A program made the position numbers and the translations under genes. A stretch of DNA of 11,790 nt from Pseudomonadota bacterium (GTDB taxonomy: Bacteria > BMS3Abin14). This document shows positions 1 through 6,077 of the stretch, in pieces. How positions within the stretch are numbered: position 1 is the stretch's first letter; every line of letters begins with the position of its first letter. The notes under the pieces were generated by a model. The model was not told the origin of the DNA. It did no database searches and saw only the letters and a list, made by a program, of their open reading frames with translations. The stretch is taken from assembly GCA_016937135.1 (NCBI GenBank), contig JAFGWO010000249.1, positions 1 to 11,790 of the forward strand, read 5' to 3'.

Positions 1-1
1 C

Positions 2-133
2 GTCGTGGGCGGGGTCATTACGTCCACCCTCCTGGTGATCCTGTTTGCCCCTCTTTTCTTCGTGCTGGTGGAGCGGGTTTTCGGAAGGCGGGCAGCGGGA
101 AAAAGCCACGAGGCACAGCCGGACCAGGATTGA
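2..133 (+). CDS. RND efflux pump, C-terminal end (partial)
   Basis: Only the last 43 codons are in the window; the gene begins upstream. The frame reads a hydrophobic final membrane helix (GGVITSTLLVILFAPLFFVL) followed by a short charged cytoplasmic tail rich in Arg, Lys and Glu, ending at TGA 131-133. A last helix with the pattern GG-hydrophobic-P-hydrophobic-FFV followed by a basic tail is typical of AcrB/MexB-type (HAE1) resistance-nodulation-division inner-membrane pumps, which use the proton gradient to drive multidrug export through an adaptor and a TolC-like channel. The family call rests on this short segment only, so a CzcA-type heavy-metal pump is not excluded. A hairpin with A- and T-tracts follows 43 bases after the stop. 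Confidence 0.72.
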   Translation, partial: VVGGVITSTLLVILFAPLFFVLVERVFGRRAAGKSHEAQPDQD

Positions 134-175
134 TAGCCGGGAGGAATTCACCCGCAGAGGGGGCTCTGATAGGGT

Positions 176-205
176 CGCAAAAAGTCCGATACGGGCCTTT
201 TTGCG
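176..205. terminator. Probable (bidirectional) intrinsic terminator after the RND gene
   Basis: A perfect 9-bp inverted repeat pairs 176-184 (CGCAAAAAG) with 197-205 (CTTTTTGCG), with an additional CC/GG pair inside. The A-tract in the left arm and T-tract in the right arm give the A-stem-U arrangement of terminators that can work in both directions. It lies 43 bases after the RND stop codon, as expected for the end of that transcript. The inner GC stem is short, so strength is uncertain. Confidence 0.5.
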
Positions 206-213
206 CAACGGTT

Positions 214-235
214 AGGGAAAAGCGCGGTTTTCCCT
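214..235. repeat. Inverted repeat, 8-bp arms
   Basis: AGGGAAAA (214-221) is the exact reverse complement of TTTTCCCT (228-235), with the six-base loop GCGCGG. It sits nine bases after the preceding hairpin. It could be a second terminator element or part of a structured transcript; there is no T-run after the stem. Confidence 0.5.
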
Positions 236-297
236 TTCCTCACGGATCCATGACGCGACACCCAATCCCGGATCCGGGCGTCCCGCACCCGGGCCGC

Positions 298-325
298 GTT
301 GATGGTTTTTCGCACAGGCATCAAC
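298..325. repeat. Inverted repeat, 7-bp arms
   Basis: GTTGATG (298-304) is the exact reverse complement of CATCAAC (319-325), with a 14-base loop that includes a run of five T. It is the third hairpin in a row in this gene-free region. No function can be assigned from sequence alone. Confidence 0.4.
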
Positions 326-678
326 CTTCCCCGTTCTCTGAGAGGTCTTTGCCACGGACCGTAGCGATGCGGCAACACCCCGGGGCATGGTTTCTCCCCA
401 TTCCTGAAAACAAATATCCAGACGATCAGACGGGTGATCCCGGTCCATGGACAGGGGCAAAAGTCGTCTGACAATTTGGGTGCAAATCAGTTCAGGGATC
501 TTCTTTCCTTTGGCTCCCCAAAAGACTTTTTCAGATGTGGAAACCAATGGAATTCATTTGAATCCACAGGAATAAAAAAGGGCGAAAGATGCTGTAGCTG
601 GAAGAAAACCCTGGCCGGATTATGATATCCTCATGTAAAAATGATGTTTTTTTGCATCGATTCTTCTTTCCGTTAGAT

Positions 679-707
679 TTGACAAAGGCTCTTTGATAGA
701 TAATAAT
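679..707 (+). promoter_or_regulatory. Sigma70-type promoter of the ehuBCDA operon
   Basis: A perfect -35 hexamer TTGACA (679-684) is followed by a 17-base spacer and AATAAT (702-707), a 5/6 match to the -10 consensus. TAATAA at 701-706 (16-base spacer) is an alternative reading. It faces ehuB and would start transcription near 714, giving a 5' leader of about 120 bases before the ATG at 837. The local AT-richness against a GC-rich background supports the call. No recognisable repressor or activator site was identified beside it. Confidence 0.65.
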
Positions 708-836
708 ATTAGGGCTCAAATCATTTCATTCACATTCCTTCTGATCAACAAACCCTGAGTCGGCCTGAGATGTTCCATCGATAATGATCGGGCAGGCTGT
801 CCCGGGGGGTGGCTGAAAGACAAAAAAGGAGGCGTC

Positions 837-1724
837 ATGTTTTTTAAAAAAAGAACGGAAATTCATGGAGGAAGAACGCTGCGGATCCTTCGGGGTTCCT
901 TGCCCGTTTCCCTGGCCCTCATCCTGTGTCTGGCCGTGGGGGTGGCACAGGCCGGTCCCCTCATGGACAGGATCGAATCCGGGAAGACAATCCGCCTGGG
1001 CTTTGCCAATGAGATCCCCTGGGCCTACCCCGGGGAGAACAACAAGCCCCTCGGGTTCGCCAATGCCATCACCATCGGCATCCTTCAGGAAATGGGTTAC
1101 ACGGACATAGAGCCGGTGGTCACCGAATGGGGCGGTCTCATACCCGGCCTGAAGGCCAACCGCTTCGATATCATCACCGGGGGAATGTACATCACCAGCA
1201 GCCGGTGCGCGAACGTGGACTTCTCGGAACCGGTCGGCATATTCGGGGATGCCTTCATCGTCGCGAAGGGCAACCCCAAGGGGCTTCAGAACTACAAGGA
1301 TATCCAGGAGAAAAACGCCATCTTTGTGACCGGCGCAGGATATAACACCGTGGAGGCCGCCAAGGCGGAAGGTGTCCCTGAAAAGAACATCATGACGGTT
1401 CCGGGCAACACGGAGATCCTGGCTGCCGTCCGCTCAGGCCGGGCCGATGCCGGTGGGGTCACCTATTTTTCCGCCCTTAACCTCGCCAAGGAGGCCGCAA
1501 ACGATGTCGAGGTTACGAATCCCTCGGCACTCCCCGAAAAATATCTGAACTGGGTAGGCATCGGCTTCAGGCCCGAGGATTCGGATTTCCGGGCCAAATT
1601 CAATGCCGCCCTGAAAAATTACATCGGGACCGAAAAGATGCTCAAGGCTGTCGAGGAATACGGCTACGGGAAGGACCAGCTGCCCGGAGACATGAAGACG
1701 GAATGGGTCTGTAAAAACCGGTAG
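837..1724 (+). CDS. ehuB: Ectoine/hydroxyectoine-type ABC transporter substrate-binding protein (EhuB-like)
   Basis: This is a periplasmic solute-binding protein of 295 residues. It has an N-terminal Sec signal (basic residues to 19, hydrophobic core about 21-38, AQA then cleavage near 39) and no lipobox. The rest is a family 3 binding-protein fold. Segments characteristic of EhuB include ANEIPWAY (57-64), GLIPGLKANRFD (100-111), SSRCANVDFSEP (121-132) and KGNPKGL (144-150). Cys124 and Cys292 could form the disulfide expected for this fold. From memory of the S. meliloti EhuB structure, pocket residues Glu21, Phe24, Tyr60, Phe80, Arg85 and Thr133 correspond with a constant offset of 38 to Glu59, Trp62, Trp98, Tyr118, Arg123 and Thr171. 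The acid, Arg and Thr are kept and the aromatics are exchanged for other aromatics. The AAAAGGAGG ribosome site at 824-832 fixes the start. An ectoine-like ligand is likely but unproven; a polar amino acid remains possible. Confidence 0.85.
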   Translation: MFFKKRTEIHGGRTLRILRGSLPVSLALILCLAVGVAQAGPLMDRIESGKTIRLGFANEIPWAYPGENNKPLGFANAITIGILQEMGYTDIEPVVTEWGGLIPGLKANRFDIITGGMYITSSRCANVDFSEPVGIFGDAFIVAKGNPKGLQNYKDIQEKNAIFVTGAGYNTVEAAKAEGVPEKNIMTVPGNTEILAAVRSGRADAGGVTYFSALNLAKEAANDVEVTNPSALPEKYLNWVGIGFRPEDSDFRAKFNAALKNYIGTEKMLKAVEEYGYGKDQLPGDMKTEWVCKNR

Positions 1725-1733
1725 GATCCTAAT

Positions 1734-1767
1734 GCGCGGGGGCCCACGTGGTTCCCGCGCTTTTTTT
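1734..1767 (+). terminator. Intrinsic terminator between ehuB and ehuC
   Basis: A GC-rich stem of 11 pairs (two of them G-U) joins 1734-1744 to 1750-1760, with the loop CACGT (1745-1749), and is followed directly by seven T (1761-1767). This is a textbook Rho-independent terminator nine bases after the ehuB stop codon. Partial read-through would give much more binding protein than membrane components, a common arrangement in binding-protein-dependent importers. No second good promoter is seen between it and ehuC. Confidence 0.88.
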
Positions 1768-1872
1768 CGGAAACGTTTGGTAGGCCGGTCATGACCCGGA
1801 GGCGCGGGTCGATAAGTCGGGCCGCCTGGCCAGGGTGATCCGGGCCTGGCTCCGTTGTGTCAGGGAAGGGCG

Positions 1873-2541
1873 ATGGAATTTCTGGTTTTCCTGAAAGATC
1901 ACGGACCGGAGCTTATCCGGGGATCGTTGACCACCATCGAGCTTACCATGCTCTCGGCCGCTCTTGCGATCATCATCGCAGTCATCGCCGGCCTGATGCG
2001 TCTGTCGACAAACCGCCTGGTGTATGGACCCGCGACGGTCTATGTTGAGATCTTCCGCGGCACCTCCCTGCTGGTCCAGATCTACTGGATCTTCTTTGTA
2101 CTGCCCCTTTTTGGCCTGACCCTGGAGAAGTTCACGGCCGGGTTCATTGCCGTCGGGATGAACCTGGGCGCTTACGGCGCGGAGCTCGTCCGGGGAGGGA
2201 TCCAGTCCGTCCCCAAGGGGCAATGGGAGGCCGCGACCGCCCTCAGCATGTCCCCCGCCATAAGGATGCGCCGGATCATCTTTCCCCAGGCCCTTCTCAA
2301 CATGCTTCCTCCGTGGGGAAACCTGCTCATCGAGCTCCTCAAGGGGACCGCCCTTGTGGCCCTGATCTCCGTCAGCGACCTGATGTTCATGGCCAAAAAG
2401 ATCAACAGCACGACCTATCTTTCAGCGCAGGTCTTCGGAATCGCCCTGGTCCTTTATTATCTGATGTCGCGCGGCCTGATCACGCCGTTCATGAGATGGC
2501 TTGAACGCCTGATGGCCCGCAAGGTCGGGAAGAGGCTGTGA
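1873..2541 (+). CDS. ehuC: ABC transporter permease, EhuC-like
   Basis: This is a 222-residue inner-membrane permease of the polar amino acid family (HisM/GlnP type). Hydrophobic segments lie at about 20-43, 64-82, 88-106, 148-170 and 186-205. The conserved EAA loop that contacts the ATPase is GQWEAATALSMSP and onward (116-140), ending IIFPQA. The segments VEIFRGTSLLVQIYW (58-72) and PPWGNLLIELLKGTALV (146-162) closely resemble EhuC. ATG 1873 is chosen because AGGGAAGGG lies just upstream and it gives the family length; an in-frame TTG at 1855 would add six residues with a poorer site. The gene follows the terminator that ends the ehuB message and overlaps ehuD by one base, so C and D are probably translationally coupled and form a heterodimeric pore. 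Confidence 0.88.
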   Translation: MEFLVFLKDHGPELIRGSLTTIELTMLSAALAIIIAVIAGLMRLSTNRLVYGPATVYVEIFRGTSLLVQIYWIFFVLPLFGLTLEKFTAGFIAVGMNLGAYGAELVRGGIQSVPKGQWEAATALSMSPAIRMRRIIFPQALLNMLPPWGNLLIELLKGTALVALISVSDLMFMAKKINSTTYLSAQVFGIALVLYYLMSRGLITPFMRWLERLMARKVGKRL

Positions 2542-3209
2542 TGTTTGACTGGCGGTGGGAATTCGTCTGGCAGATAACCCCGCGCCTGGTAGAGGCCACG
2601 GGAAGGACCATTCTCGCGGCGCTCCTGGGCTACGGCATCGCCATGGTTCTGGGCCTGTTTTTCGCCCTGGCCCAGCGGACCCGGTTCAAGCTGGTGAACA
2701 AGCCCATCCGCGAGTTCGTGGAATTCATCCGTTCGACCCCCTTGATCCTCCAGATATTTTTCGTGTTTTATGTTGGACCGCAGTTCGGGGTCATGCTGTC
2801 GCCATGGCCGGCTGGGATGATCGCCATCGGTCTGCACTATGCTTCCTATCTTTCGGAGGTTTACCGGGGGGGCATCGACAGCGTGCCCAAGGGGCAGTGG
2901 GAGGCTGCCACATCCCTGAGCCTGAGTCCGACGCGGACCTATTACCGCGTTATCATTCCCCAGGCGATCCCGCCCGCTTTCGCCGGGATGGGCAACTATC
3001 TCGTCGGCATCTTCAAGGATACGCCGATGCTTTCGGTCATCGGGGTGGCCGAGCTGATGCACACGGCCAACTCCATCGGGTCCGAGCACTACCGGTTTCT
3101 CGAACCCTATACGATGGTGGGCGTTATCTTTCTTTTGATTTCCCTGCCCACCGCGGCGGTTCTTCGAAAGGCGGAGGTAAAAATCCGCCGGAAAATGGGA
3201 TTGAGGTGA
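2541..3209 (+). CDS. ehuD: ABC transporter permease, EhuD-like
   Basis: This is the second inner-membrane permease of the importer, 222 residues. It begins MFDWRWEFVWQITPRLVEA, which resembles EhuD N-termini. Membrane segments fall at about 20-45, 66-86, 88-108, 148-170 and 188-208. The EAA loop is GQWEAATSLSLSP onward (118-141), ending IIPQA, and SIGSEHYRFLEPYTMVGVIF (178-197) matches the usual EhuD C-terminal region. The ATG at 2541 shares a base with the ehuC stop (TGATG), a coupling arrangement; a GTG at 2538 would add one residue. It is close in sequence to ehuC in the EAA region, as expected for paired paralogous permeases, and is followed two bases later by ehuA. Confidence 0.88.
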   Translation: MFDWRWEFVWQITPRLVEATGRTILAALLGYGIAMVLGLFFALAQRTRFKLVNKPIREFVEFIRSTPLILQIFFVFYVGPQFGVMLSPWPAGMIAIGLHYASYLSEVYRGGIDSVPKGQWEAATSLSLSPTRTYYRVIIPQAIPPAFAGMGNYLVGIFKDTPMLSVIGVAELMHTANSIGSEHYRFLEPYTMVGVIFLLISLPTAAVLRKAEVKIRRKMGLR

Positions 3210-3211
3210 AC

Positions 3212-4030
3212 ATGAAGCCGACTGTTTTCCACTACCCGGCCAAACTGGAAGGGGAGGACATCCCCCTCGTCCGGTTCCACGAAGTGACCAAGCGTTACGG
3301 AGATCTGGTCGTTCTGGACTCCCTGGACCTTGACGTTGCGGAAGGGGAGATGGTGGCCATCATCGGTCCTTCCGGATCAGGTAAGACGACGGTTCTCCGG
3401 ATGCTGATGGCCCTTGAGAAGATCAACGACGGCATCATTTATGTGGACGGCGAGCCCCTGACCCATATGTCCAGAAACGGGGGGCTTGTCTGGGCGGACG
3501 AAAAGCATCTTCGCAGGCAGCGCCTGAACATCGGGATGTGCTTCCAGCATTTCAACCTCTTTCCTCACATGACCGCCCTTGAGAACTGCATCGAGGCTCC
3601 CGTTCAGGTCCTGGGCATGAGCAAGGCGGACGCCATAAAGAGAGCCGAGGAGCTCCTGGACATGGTCGGGATGCTGGAAAAGGCCCATGAGCACCCTTCC
3701 CGCCTGTCAGGCGGACAGCAGCAGCGGGTCGCCATTGCAAGGTCCCTCGCCATGCGCCCCAAAGTCATGCTGTTTGACGAAGTGACCTCCGCGCTGGACC
3801 CGGAAGTGATCGGGGAAGTGACCACGGTCATCCGCAAGCTGGTGCACAAGCACAACCTCACCATGTTGATGGTGACGCACCAGATGGGGTTCGCCAAGGA
3901 GATCTCGGACCGGGTGTGCTTCTTCTATGACGGAAAGATCGAGGAACAGGGTCCTCCGGACCAGATCTTCGGAAATCCCAAAAGCGAAAGGACCCAGCAG
4001 TTTTTAAGCGCCGTGCTGGAAGCCAATTGA
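3212..4030 (+). CDS. ehuA: ABC transporter ATP-binding protein, EhuA-like
   Basis: This 272-residue ATPase energises the EhuBCD importer from the cytoplasmic face. All nucleotide-binding motifs are present: Walker A GPSGSGKT (52-59), Q-loop Gln112, signature LSGGQ (165-169), Walker B VMLFDE (185-190), D-loop SALD (193-196) and switch His223. The insertion between strands reading HMSRNGGLVWADEKHLRRQR (85-104) is typical of EhuA and HisP-like members. Walker B is followed by Val-Thr instead of the usual Pro-Thr, a variant also found among functional relatives. The frame stays open upstream into ehuD, but the real start is the ATG at 3212: GAGGTGA lies just before it and everything upstream is ehuD read in another frame. 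It is the last gene of the operon and ends 20 bases before the convergent exporter operon. Confidence 0.9.
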   Translation: MKPTVFHYPAKLEGEDIPLVRFHEVTKRYGDLVVLDSLDLDVAEGEMVAIIGPSGSGKTTVLRMLMALEKINDGIIYVDGEPLTHMSRNGGLVWADEKHLRRQRLNIGMCFQHFNLFPHMTALENCIEAPVQVLGMSKADAIKRAEELLDMVGMLEKAHEHPSRLSGGQQQRVAIARSLAMRPKVMLFDEVTSALDPEVIGEVTTVIRKLVHKHNLTMLMVTHQMGFAKEISDRVCFFYDGKIEEQGPPDQIFGNPKSERTQQFLSAVLEAN

Positions 4031-4048
4031 GGGTTGGCTGTTATAGCC
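4021..4048. terminator. Overlapping small hairpins between convergent operons (weak)
   Basis: AGCCAA (4021-4026) pairs with TTGGCT (4034-4039). The GGCT of that right arm can pair instead with AGCC (4045-4048), so the two hairpins exclude each other. They span the ends of ehuA and the opposing permease gene, where termination in both directions is needed. There is no T-run on either strand, so intrinsic termination is doubtful. Confidence 0.25.
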
Positions 4049-4050
4049 GG

Positions 4051-5268
4051 CTATTCGTATCTCAAGGCTTCGATAGGATTTAAATTCGCCGCTTTCCGGG
4101 CCGGATAGAAGCCGAAGAAAATCCCCACCAGACTTGTAAAAAACACGGCAGCGACCATGAAGAAGATGTTCGGAAGCACGCTCGTGTCCATGGCCGAGCC
4201 AAGGAGGTAGGCCCCTCCCAGGCCTCCAAGAAGGCCGAGGATTCCTCCCAGAAGGCTTAACACGGTCGCTTCGACAAGAAACTGGAAAAGAATGTCGATA
4301 CCTCTGGCCCCAAGGGCCATGCGAATCCCGATCTCCCGGGTCCTTTCGGTCACCGACACCAGCATGATGTTCATGATCCCGATGCCGCCTACCAGAAGGG
4401 AAACCCCCGCCACCGCAGCCAGGAGGATCGTGAGAGTTCCCGTCACCGAGGTGGCCATGCTGACCAGTTCGCTCTGGTTCCTGATGGAAAAATCATCATC
4501 TTCCCCGTCCGCAAGGCGGTGGCTGACCCGGAGTATCTCCCCGATCTCATCTTCCGCCTCCGCGATAGCCTCTTCGGACACGGAGCTGGCCATGATCGCG
4601 TCGATGCTCTCCCCATCACTGAGCCGGTATAGGGCCGTGGTCGACGGCACCAGGATGAGGTCATCCTCGTCCTGTCCCATGGCGTTCTGACCTTTGGAGG
4701 AAAGCACGCCAATGACGGTAAAGGGTACGGTCCTGATCCGGATGCGGCTCCCCTGCGGATCCGCGTTCCCGAAAAGCTCCTCGACGACCGTCTGGCCCAG
4801 AACCGCCACCTTCGCCCGGGCGGCGACTTCCCGCCGGTCAAACCCCCGGCCTGCAGAAACCTCCCAGTTCCGGATGCTCAGATACTCAGGGTCCACCCCC
4901 GAAACAGAAGTGTTCCAGTTGGTGTTCCCTGCGACAACCTGCTCCTGAAGCCGGATCATGGCGGAAACATGGGTCAGGTTCGACGCCTCTTCCCTGAGAT
5001 AATCCACATCTTTTAATTTCAGGGTCTTAACCGTTCCCCTTCCCCCCCTGATCCCTCCGAAATCGCTGCTCCCGGGCATGATGATCACCATGTTGGTCCC
5101 CATCGAATTGATCTGGCTCTCGATGTCGGACTGGGCGCCCGCCCCCAGGGAAACAAGGGCCACAACCGAGGCAACGCCGATGATGATGCCCAGCATGGTC
5201 AGAAAACTGCGCATCTTGTTTCGCACGATGGCGGTCAGGGCCGCCCTGAACAGGTTGAGAGTTTTCAT
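4051..5268 (-). CDS. MacB/FtsX-family ABC exporter permease
   Basis: This is a 405-residue inner-membrane subunit of a MacAB-TolC-like exporter. The N-terminal MacB periplasmic-core region starts with the amphipathic-plus-helix signature RNKMRSFLTMLGIIIGVASV (16-35). A large periplasmic domain (about 45-270) follows, then three further helices (about 277-303, 328-357, 366-388) forming the FtsX domain. The characteristic VSVTERTREIGIRMALGAR (304-322) and the terminal GFYPARKAANLNPIEALRYE (386-405) are intact. These proteins couple cytoplasmic ATP hydrolysis to periplasmic movement (mechanotransmission) instead of carrying substrate through the membrane. The ATG at 5268 overlaps the ATPase stop by four bases (ATGA), so the two are translationally coupled. 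The substrate is not predictable; antibiotics, lipoproteins, peptides or siderophores are all known for the family. Confidence 0.9.
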   Translation of the reverse strand: MKTLNLFRAALTAIVRNKMRSFLTMLGIIIGVASVVALVSLGAGAQSDIESQINSMGTNMVIIMPGSSDFGGIRGGRGTVKTLKLKDVDYLREEASNLTHVSAMIRLQEQVVAGNTNWNTSVSGVDPEYLSIRNWEVSAGRGFDRREVAARAKVAVLGQTVVEELFGNADPQGSRIRIRTVPFTVIGVLSSKGQNAMGQDEDDLILVPSTTALYRLSDGESIDAIMASSVSEEAIAEAEDEIGEILRVSHRLADGEDDDFSIRNQSELVSMATSVTGTLTILLAAVAGVSLLVGGIGIMNIMLVSVTERTREIGIRMALGARGIDILFQFLVEATVLSLLGGILGLLGGLGGAYLLGSAMDTSVLPNIFFMVAAVFFTSLVGIFFGFYPARKAANLNPIEALRYE

Positions 5269-6047
5269 CGCGTGTGCGCCTCTGTTTCAACGGTTTCAGG
5301 AAAAGAGCCGGGAGGGGAACCTGATGAAACCCTGGCAAGATCCCGCGCCGCGTCCCCCCGGTCAAGCACCCTGTGATCGCCGATCACCATTCCGTCCCTC
5401 ATCTCGATGATCCTCTCCGTGAAGGATGCGATGTCCGGTTCGTGGGTCACCATCAGGATGGTGACCCCTTCCCTGTTAAGATCCTGGAACAGACCCATGA
5501 TCTCCAGGGAGGTGCGGCTGTCCAGGTTGCCCGTCGGTTCGTCGGCGAGGATGATGGCGGGACGGGTCACCAGTGCCCGGGCGATGGCGACGCGTTGCTG
5601 CTGACCCCCGGAAAGCTGGCTCGGGATATGGTCGAGCCTGCTTCCGAGATCCACGCGTTCCAGGGCGGCGGCTGCCTCTTTCCGAGGGTCCTTTATCCGG
5701 TGGCTTCTGTCATAAAGGAGGGGGAGTTCGACGTTCTCAAGGGCCGAAGTCCGGGGAAGAAGGTTAAAGCCCTGGAAAACAAATCCGATCTTCCGGTTTC
5801 GTATGTCAGCAAGCTCATTTGGCGCCAGATCGGAGACCCGGTGTCCGTCAAGGACATATTCACCGCTAGTGACCGCATCGAGGCAGCCCAGAATGTTGAG
5901 CATGGTGGATTTTCCCGACCCCGATGCCCCCATGACGGACAGGATCTCCCCTTTGCTTACAGTAAGATCAACTCCAGAAAGGGCCATCACACGGTTTTCG
6001 CCGGTCTGGTAGATCTTTGAGACATTTCTCAGAACGATGGTTTCCAT
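5265..6047 (-). CDS. MacB/LolD-type ABC transporter ATP-binding protein
   Basis: This 260-residue cytoplasmic ATPase is the partner of the downstream permease. The motifs are Walker A GASGSGKS (40-47), Q-loop Gln92, signature LSGGQQQRVAIARAL (145-159), Walker B IILADE (165-170), then PTGNLDS (171-177) and switch His202. The sequence GCLD after Walker A, the QGFNLLPR segment (92-99) and DEPTGNLDS are typical of the MacB/LolD group. About 30 residues after the core (230-260) are polar, Ser/Pro/Glu-rich and probably disordered. In E. coli MacB the ATPase and permease are one chain; here they are separate proteins with overlapping genes. AGGAG seven bases upstream supports the start at 6047. The gene lies 30 bases after the adaptor gene. 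Confidence 0.92.
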   Translation of the reverse strand: METIVLRNVSKIYQTGENRVMALSGVDLTVSKGEILSVMGASGSGKSTMLNILGCLDAVTSGEYVLDGHRVSDLAPNELADIRNRKIGFVFQGFNLLPRTSALENVELPLLYDRSHRIKDPRKEAAAALERVDLGSRLDHIPSQLSGGQQQRVAIARALVTRPAIILADEPTGNLDSRTSLEIMGLFQDLNREGVTILMVTHEPDIASFTERIIEMRDGMVIGDHRVLDRGDAARDLARVSSGSPPGSFPETVETEAHTR

Positions 6048-6077
6048 GGCAGGCTCCTAATGGGAAATGATCAGGTT

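Larger units (their letters stand above)
134..836. other. Gene-free intergenic region, structured and partly AT-rich
   Basis: No convincing gene is seen in these roughly 700 bases. Short open frames exist on both strands but overlap one another, lack good ribosome binding sites and have Pro/Arg/Gly-rich low-complexity translations. The left part (about 170-330) holds three perfect inverted repeats (176-205, 214-235, 298-325). Further complementary arms lie at 419-425/464-470 and 424-428/435-439. The right part (about 480-780) is clearly more AT-rich than its surroundings and contains the promoter of the ehu operon. The region could simply combine a terminator with a long regulatory leader, or could hold a small RNA; nothing here settles that. 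Confidence 0.6.

Noticed and set aside
130..547. Three overlapping open frames (130-471 plus; 148-474 and 212-547 minus) in the left intergenic region
   Set aside because: They overlap each other, lack ribosome sites and recognisable motifs, and have low-complexity Pro/Arg/Gly-rich products typical of chance frames in GC-rich DNA.
1768..1872. Small gene between the ehu terminator and ehuC (ATG at 1790)
   Set aside because: The frame closes after 15 codons and has no convincing ribosome site.
2555..3211. Upstream extension of the EhuA frame, suggesting a permease-ATPase fusion
   Set aside because: The extra 219 codons are ehuD read in another frame and look like no membrane protein. A good ribosome site and normal family start occur at 3212.
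3773..3799. Val instead of Pro after Walker B in EhuA, read as a catalytic defect
   Set aside because: The catalytic Glu, D-loop and switch His are intact, and the Val variant occurs in functional members of this ATPase group.
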